Origin: an uncultured Clostridiaceae bacterium | Lineage (GTDB): Bacteria > Bacillota > Clostridia > TANB77 > CAG-508 | NCBI GenBank assembly: GCA_905198755.1 | Contig: CAJKDR010000029.1 | Location: forward strand, 1-10,921 | Length of the DNA: 10,921 nucleotides | Direction of reading: 5' to 3' | In this document: piece by piece, positions 8,486 to 10,921 of the stretch | Position numbering within the stretch: the first letter of the stretch is position 1 | How the letters are laid out: the number at the start of each line of letters is the position of its first letter | The notes under the pieces: generated by a model | The model's database searches: none | Told to the model about the DNA's origin: nothing | What the model saw: only the letters and a program-made list of their open reading frames with translations | Position numbers and translations under genes: made by a program

Positions 8486-8490
8486 GTTTT
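8464..8490 (-). terminator. Intrinsic terminator after the pilin array
   Basis: The perfect inverted repeat AAAACCTTAC (8466-8475) and GTAAGGTTTT (8481-8490) encloses a five-base loop. Read on the minus strand the stem runs into TTTTTT (8469-8464), the classic Rho-independent layout. It lies 66 bases after the last pilin stop. On the plus strand the T run is only four bases, so minus-strand termination is favoured. It may be partial, allowing some read-through into the machinery genes. Confidence 0.75.
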
Positions 8491-8520
8491 GTTCTAAAAT
8501 TATATAAATTTAATTTATTT

Positions 8521-8547
8521 GTAATATAGTAATACTATTGTAATATA
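8521..8547. repeat. Three GTAATA motifs around a short palindrome
   Basis: GTAATA occurs at 8521-8526, 8529-8534 and 8540-8545. The outer copies extend to GTAATATA, and a 13-base palindrome ATAGTAATACTAT (8526-8538) lies between them. It could be a regulator site just after the pilin array or chance in AT-rich DNA. No function can be assigned. Confidence 0.3.
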
Positions 8548-8555
8548 CAAAACTA

Positions 8556-8909
8556 TTATTTTACTAGACTAACTACCATATTGGCTATTGCTGATGCTCC
8601 AAATAATAATATTGCACCTATTAAATAAGGTAACATTGATTTCTTGTATTCTGCTCTTTCTTCTGCGCTTCCCATCATATATTTAACACCTAAGACTGCT
8701 ACCATAACTACTGAAACCACGATTCCAACTCCCGTTATTCCAGAAAGTATTATACTTCCTATATTTTTTATACCTGAAGCTTCAACATTAGTATCGTTAT
8801 CTTTTATTTTATCAATGCTCACTTTTGCAGCCATTGTTATGTTACTTAATGCCAGCATTATTATAAGACTTATAATTAATAATATTACAAATTTATAGCT
8901 CTTTTTCAT
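8556..8909 (-). CDS. VirB2/TrbC-like pilin, paralogue 5 of the array
   Basis: The protein has 117 residues. A signal peptide covers about 1-28 (MKKSYKFVILLIISLIIMLA, cleavage probably near MAA-KV). A short outward linker follows, then helix one (about 53-77), a charged loop GSAEERAEYKKSMLPY (80-95) and helix two (about 95-115). Two helices joined by a short charged loop after an export signal is the layout of VirB2/TrbC pilins, which polymerise into the conjugative pilus or, in Gram-positives, may line the channel. It is very close to paralogue 3 (9342-9689) from the first helix onward, while its signal and linker differ. GGAGG lies 8 bases before the start, and only 16 bases separate it from the preceding pilin. 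A hairpin terminator follows. Confidence 0.82.
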   Translation of the reverse strand: MKKSYKFVILLIISLIIMLALSNITMAAKVSIDKIKDNDTNVEASGIKNIGSIILSGITGVGIVVSVVMVAVLGVKYMMGSAEERAEYKKSMLPYLIGAILLFGASAIANMVVSLVK

Positions 8910-8925
8910 TAATCAAACCTCCATA

Positions 8926-9279
8926 TTATAATTTCTCGCCAACCGTTTTAACAATCTTAGCAACTGTAGAGGCTCCAAATATCAAAAATGCTCCAATTAT
9001 GTATGGTAATAATGTTTTTTTGTATTCAGCCCTTTCTTCCGCACTTCCTATCATATATTTAAGGCCTATAATTGCTAACATAACTACTGATAATACAATT
9101 CCTACATTTGATATTGTTGTAAGTACTCTAGAACCAACACTCTCTATTTTAGTTCCTGCATCTCCTAAATCTTTATTACTTGTTATAGAATTAGTAGTTA
9201 TAGTTGCCCCAATTATTGTTGTAGCAAGCATTGCTAATATAATTGTAAGAGGTACCGTTATTTTTACAATTTTTTTCAT
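8926..9279 (-). CDS. VirB2/TrbC-like pilin, paralogue 4 of the array
   Basis: The protein has 117 residues with a signal peptide at about 1-25 (MKKIVKITVPLTIILAMLAT, cleavage probably near IIGA-TI). A Thr/Ser-rich linker follows, then helix one (about 55-77), the loop GSAEERAEYKKTLLPY (78-93) and helix two (about 93-112). The loop is nearly identical to those of paralogues 3 and 5. Its first helix, with TTISNVGIV, is closest to the long first pilin at 10220-10903, so the array has at least two sublineages. The AGGGAG site (9285-9290) is 5 bases from the ATG. A large AT-rich hairpin with a T run (9295-9334) ends just upstream of this site, so expression could be attenuated relative to paralogue 3. 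The gene ends 16 bases before paralogue 5. Confidence 0.82.
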   Translation of the reverse strand: MKKIVKITVPLTIILAMLATTIIGATITTNSITSNKDLGDAGTKIESVGSRVLTTISNVGIVLSVVMLAIIGLKYMIGSAEERAEYKKTLLPYIIGAFLIFGASTVAKIVKTVGEKL

Positions 9280-9294
9280 TTTTTCTCCCTTTAT

Positions 9295-9334
9295 AAAAAA
9301 TGCCTATAATATTATATATAATAATATAGGCATT
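9295..9334 (-). terminator. Hairpin terminator or attenuator between pilin paralogues 3 and 4
   Basis: AATGCCTATA (9299-9308) pairs perfectly with TATAGGCATT (9325-9334). One A-A mismatch follows, and the inner 14 bases (9310-9323) form a perfect palindrome, making a long nearly continuous stem. Read on the minus strand the stem ends in GGCA followed by a T run that reaches 9295. It begins 7 bases after the paralogue 3 stop and ends about 5 bases before the next ribosome site, so it may end, attenuate or protect the upstream pilin message. Confidence 0.65.
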
Positions 9335-9341
9335 CTTTCTT

Positions 9342-9689
9342 CTAAAATTTAGCTAAGTTATAAACTGCTGTAGCTATTGTTGATGCTGCAAATATTAAAA
9401 CTGCACCTATTAAATATGGCATCATTGATTTTTTGTATTCTGCCTTTTCTTCTGCACTTCCCATCATATATTTAACACCTAAAACTGCTAACATAATTAC
9501 TGAAAGTACTATACCAGCTGTTGTTACAGCAGATAAAATTTTACCACCTATTGATTGTATTTGGCTATCTGCTGATGTACTTGTTGCTGAAACATCTCCT
9601 GGTGTTAAAGCGAAAAGTGTTGTTGATAATGCACACATTGTAACTATAGCAATTATAACAACAGACATTAATTTATATGCTTTTTTCAT
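9342..9689 (-). CDS. VirB2/TrbC-like pilin, paralogue 3 of the array
   Basis: The protein has 115 residues with a signal peptide at about 1-27 (MKKAYKLMSVVIIAIVTMCA, cleavage probably near LFA-LT). A Ser/Thr/Ala-rich linker at 29-45 is followed by helix one (about 52-75), the loop GSAEEKAEYKKSMMPY (77-92) and helix two (about 92-112). From helix one onward it nearly matches paralogue 5, including a 26-base identical DNA block (9457-9482 here, 8668-8693 there). It has the strong site AAGGAGG 7 bases before its ATG and is followed at once by a hairpin with a T run. This suggests it could be the most abundant pilin made from the array (inference). Confidence 0.82.
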   Translation of the reverse strand: MKKAYKLMSVVIIAIVTMCALSTTLFALTPGDVSATSTSADSQIQSIGGKILSAVTTAGIVLSVIMLAVLGVKYMMGSAEEKAEYKKSMMPYLIGAVLIFAASTIATAVYNLAKF

Positions 9690-9720
9690 ATAAAATCCTC
9701 CTTTTGTTTATTTATATAAC

Positions 9721-9738
9721 TATCTTAATTATAAGATA
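9721..9738 (-). repeat. Short hairpin upstream of pilin paralogue 3
   Basis: TATCTTA (9721-9727) and TAAGATA (9732-9738) form a perfect 7-bp stem with a four-base loop. It lies between the stop of the divergent pilin and the ribosome site of the next. No T run follows on the minus strand, so it is not a terminator. TATAAT is present in it, but no good -35 element is seen. An operator or mRNA processing site is possible. Confidence 0.35.
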
Positions 9739-9752
9739 ACATTAATAACTTT

Positions 9753-10127
9753 TTATATAGATCCTAGAATGGTAACTACTAATTTCCATATTCCAAAAGA
9801 TCCAAATATGACTATACAACTTATAACATATGGAATCAAGGCTTCCTTTACTTCCACTTTTTTATCTATACCTGCTGTCATAAATTGTATTCCAAGTATT
9901 GCTCCCACAATAACTGCAACAGCAACACCAACTCCTAAAAATATATTATATAATGTATTTGATGCTTTTTTTAGTTGTGTAGTATCTGTTGTAGTATTAG
10001 TATGTGATTTTCCTGTTGATATCCAATCTTCTGATTGTGTAAAAAAGTCACTTACTGCAAATATTTCAGAAGATAGTATGATTATTAATATTATTACTAA
10101 TAAAGCGATTTTACATATTCTGTTCAT
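9753..10127 (-). CDS. Divergent VirB2/TrbC-like small membrane protein, paralogue 2 of the array
   Basis: The protein has 124 residues with a signal peptide at about 1-24 (MNRICKIALLVIILIIILSS, cleavage probably near IFA-VS). An outward linker with a Thr-rich stretch (43-50) is followed by helix one (about 58-82), a charged loop and helix two (about 97-120). The loop reads TAGIDKKVEVKEALIPYVIS, where the other four genes have GS(A/V)EE(R/K)AxYK near the same place. The spacing and the LIPY/LLPY-like end of the loop are kept, so it is a distant relative, not a recent copy. It could be a minor or tip subunit (inference). AGGAGGT lies 5 bases before the ATG. A near-consensus promoter (10157-10185) sits about 30 bases upstream of the ATG, making this the first gene of the pilin transcript. 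Confidence 0.7.
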   Translation of the reverse strand: MNRICKIALLVIILIIILSSEIFAVSDFFTQSEDWISTGKSHTNTTTDTTQLKKASNTLYNIFLGVGVAVAVIVGAILGIQFMTAGIDKKVEVKEALIPYVISCIVIFGSFGIWKLVVTILGSI

Positions 10128-10156
10128 TATTACCTCCTAAAATACTATATATTTTC

Positions 10157-10185
10157 ATTATACAACACAATTTTACTTTTTTCAA
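10157..10185 (-). promoter_or_regulatory. Near-consensus promoter for the pilin array
   Basis: On the minus strand TTGAAA (10185-10180) and a perfect TATAAT (10162-10157) are separated by exactly 17 bases. This matches the vegetative sigma-A pattern at 11 of 12 positions. Transcription would start near 10150, giving a leader of about 20-25 bases that contains AGGAGGT before the ATG at 10127. No terminator is seen between the upstream gene and this promoter, so read-through from upstream is also possible. Confidence 0.7.
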
Positions 10186-10219
10186 GTTTTAAATTAATAT
10201 CCGATTATTTTGTTTTCTA

Positions 10220-10903
10220 CTAGTTTATTTTGTTTCCTATTGCAATCAATATCTTTACTAGTCCTGTTATACTAAAAAGTATAAATGCTCCTATTACATA
10301 AGGTAACATATCTTCTTTATATTGAGCTTTTTCTTCTACACTTCCTATCATATATTTAATACCTATTATTGCTAACATTATAACTGCAACTACTATTCCT
10401 ACATTACTTATTGTAGTTAGTATTTTACTAGTAGCTCCTTCTATCTTTTTAGCACTATTAGCATCCATAGCATTTTCATCCGGTTTATACTTACTAGTAT
10501 CTGATATTACATCATCAAAGTCTACTGCACTTCTTGGTTCTCCTGTACTCTGTACTGATTTATTATTATTATTTTTTGCTATTGTGTTATTTATATCACT
10601 TCCAGTCTGTTTTTTTGCATCTTCTGCCGATATATTAGGCTGTGATGTGTCAGAACTTTTCCATTGATTTAATGTATCCATTACTTTTAGACATTCTTCT
10701 AAAGTTGGCTTTTGATTTGGGTTACTAAAATTTGATGGGTCTGCTACATATTCTTTAACTTTATCATAACATGTATTCCACACTGCACTGCTTACCGCTG
10801 CTGGTTTTGAAGCACATGATTCAACATACTCCACTATTTCCCTGACTGGTGTATTAGCATTGGGCAATTCAACAGCATACAACTTAAAAGTAACTCCCAT
10901 CAT
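10220..10903 (-). CDS. Pilin-like protein with an extra N-terminal Cys-containing domain (5' end outside window)
   Basis: Residue numbers are from the ATG at 10903, but the frame stays open through 10921 and continues a hydrophobic run (I-N-I-F-I-F before MMGVTFKLYA). No ribosome site precedes either ATG. The true start is therefore probably outside the window, and the visible start is the end of a signal peptide, perhaps cut at LYA-VEL. Residues about 14-85 form a small domain with three cysteines (C30, C45, C71) and predicted helices. Residues 85-150 are a polar Asn/Ser/Asp linker. Residues 151-227 are a VirB2/TrbC-like unit with helix one (about 165-187), the loop GSVEEKAQYKEDMLPY and helix two (about 202-222). 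The pilin part is closest to paralogue 4. VirB2-like proteins are normally 100-130 residues, so the front domain is extra. It may be a minor or adaptor subunit; no function is known to me. Confidence 0.78.
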   Translation of the reverse strand: MMGVTFKLYAVELPNANTPVREIVEYVESCASKPAAVSSAVWNTCYDKVKEYVADPSNFSNPNQKPTLEECLKVMDTLNQWKSSDTSQPNISAEDAKKQTGSDINNTIAKNNNNKSVQSTGEPRSAVDFDDVISDTSKYKPDENAMDANSAKKIEGATSKILTTISNVGIVVAVIMLAIIGIKYMIGSVEEKAQYKEDMLPYVIGAFILFSITGLVKILIAIGNKIN

Positions 10904-10921
10904 GAATATAAATATATTTAT

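Larger units (their letters stand above)
8421..8555. other. Non-coding gap between pilin array and machinery genes
   Basis: These 135 bases hold no credible gene. On the minus strand they contain, in order, three GTAATA motifs with a small palindrome (8521-8547), a perfect 10-bp hairpin with a T run (8464-8490), a candidate promoter overlapping that hairpin, and the ribosome site of the PrgI-like gene. It is the longest non-coding stretch in the window. Confidence 0.8.

Noticed and set aside
2136..10140. Plus-strand open frames, for example at 2136-2399, 6912-7217, 8999-9352 and 9769-10140
   Set aside because: They lie opposite strongly supported minus-strand genes, lack ribosome sites, and read as the low-complexity hydrophobic complement of charged or AT-rich coding sequence.
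82..10222. Possible alternative genetic code, since all eleven intact or reconstructed genes end in TAA or TAG and none in TGA
   Set aside because: Tryptophans are encoded by TGG where I checked, no in-frame TGA interrupts a family-conserved region, and avoidance of TGA is expected in AT-rich genomes. The TGA ending the shifted hydrolase frame lies beyond the break.
10205..10235. 11-base direct repeat TTATTTTGTTT at 10205-10215 and 10225-10235
   Set aside because: It spans the stop codon of the first gene, is AT-rich and has only two copies, so chance is a sufficient explanation.
1..10921. CRISPR arrays, tRNA or rRNA genes, insertion sequences, integrase or attachment sites
   Set aside because: No regular repeat-spacer pattern, RNA gene signature, transposase-like protein or terminal inverted repeat was seen in the window.

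Overview
The window is a tightly packed piece of a Gram-positive type IV secretion (conjugation-type) operon. Every supported gene lies on the minus strand, so the transcript runs from position 10921 towards 1. The DNA is very AT-rich. Ribosome sites are strong AGGAGG types, and intrinsic hairpin terminators are visible. A PrgI-type protein, a TrsD/TraD-like protein, a VirB4 ATPase and a GH24-CHAP cell-wall hydrolase together point to a low-GC Firmicute (Clostridia/Bacilli). The carrier could be an integrative conjugative element or a plasmid. No relaxase, VirD4 coupling protein, VirB11 or integrase is in the window, so the carrier cannot be identified and DNA transfer is inferred.

Transcription order. 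(1) 10903-8556: five tandem genes for small proteins with the VirB2/TrbC pilin layout, that is, an export signal, two membrane helices and a short charged loop. The first has a long N-terminal extra domain and runs off the window edge. The second is the most divergent and follows a near-consensus promoter. The last three are close paralogues. (2) 8555-8421: a non-coding gap with an intrinsic terminator whose sequence overlaps a candidate promoter. (3) 8420-4931: a PrgI-like (VirB3-like) protein, a TrsD-like protein resembling a VirB4 N-terminal domain, and the VirB4 ATPase, overlapping or a few bases apart. (4) 4912-2015: a 965-residue VirB6/TrbL-like channel protein with a very long hydrophilic tail. 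(5) 1995-1459: a single-pass membrane protein that may be VirB8-like. (6) 1456-82: a membrane-anchored GH24 muramidase plus CHAP peptidase, broken by a one-base frameshift inside CHAP. (7) 65-1: the first 21 codons of another membrane or secreted protein.

Working model (inference). VirB4 powers assembly; PrgI, VirB6 and the VirB8-like protein form the inner-membrane channel; the hydrolase opens the peptidoglycan; the small proteins form the surface or channel polymer. The unusual points are the fivefold pilin array with hairpins placed between blocks, the Cys-containing extension on the first pilin, and the frameshifted hydrolase.
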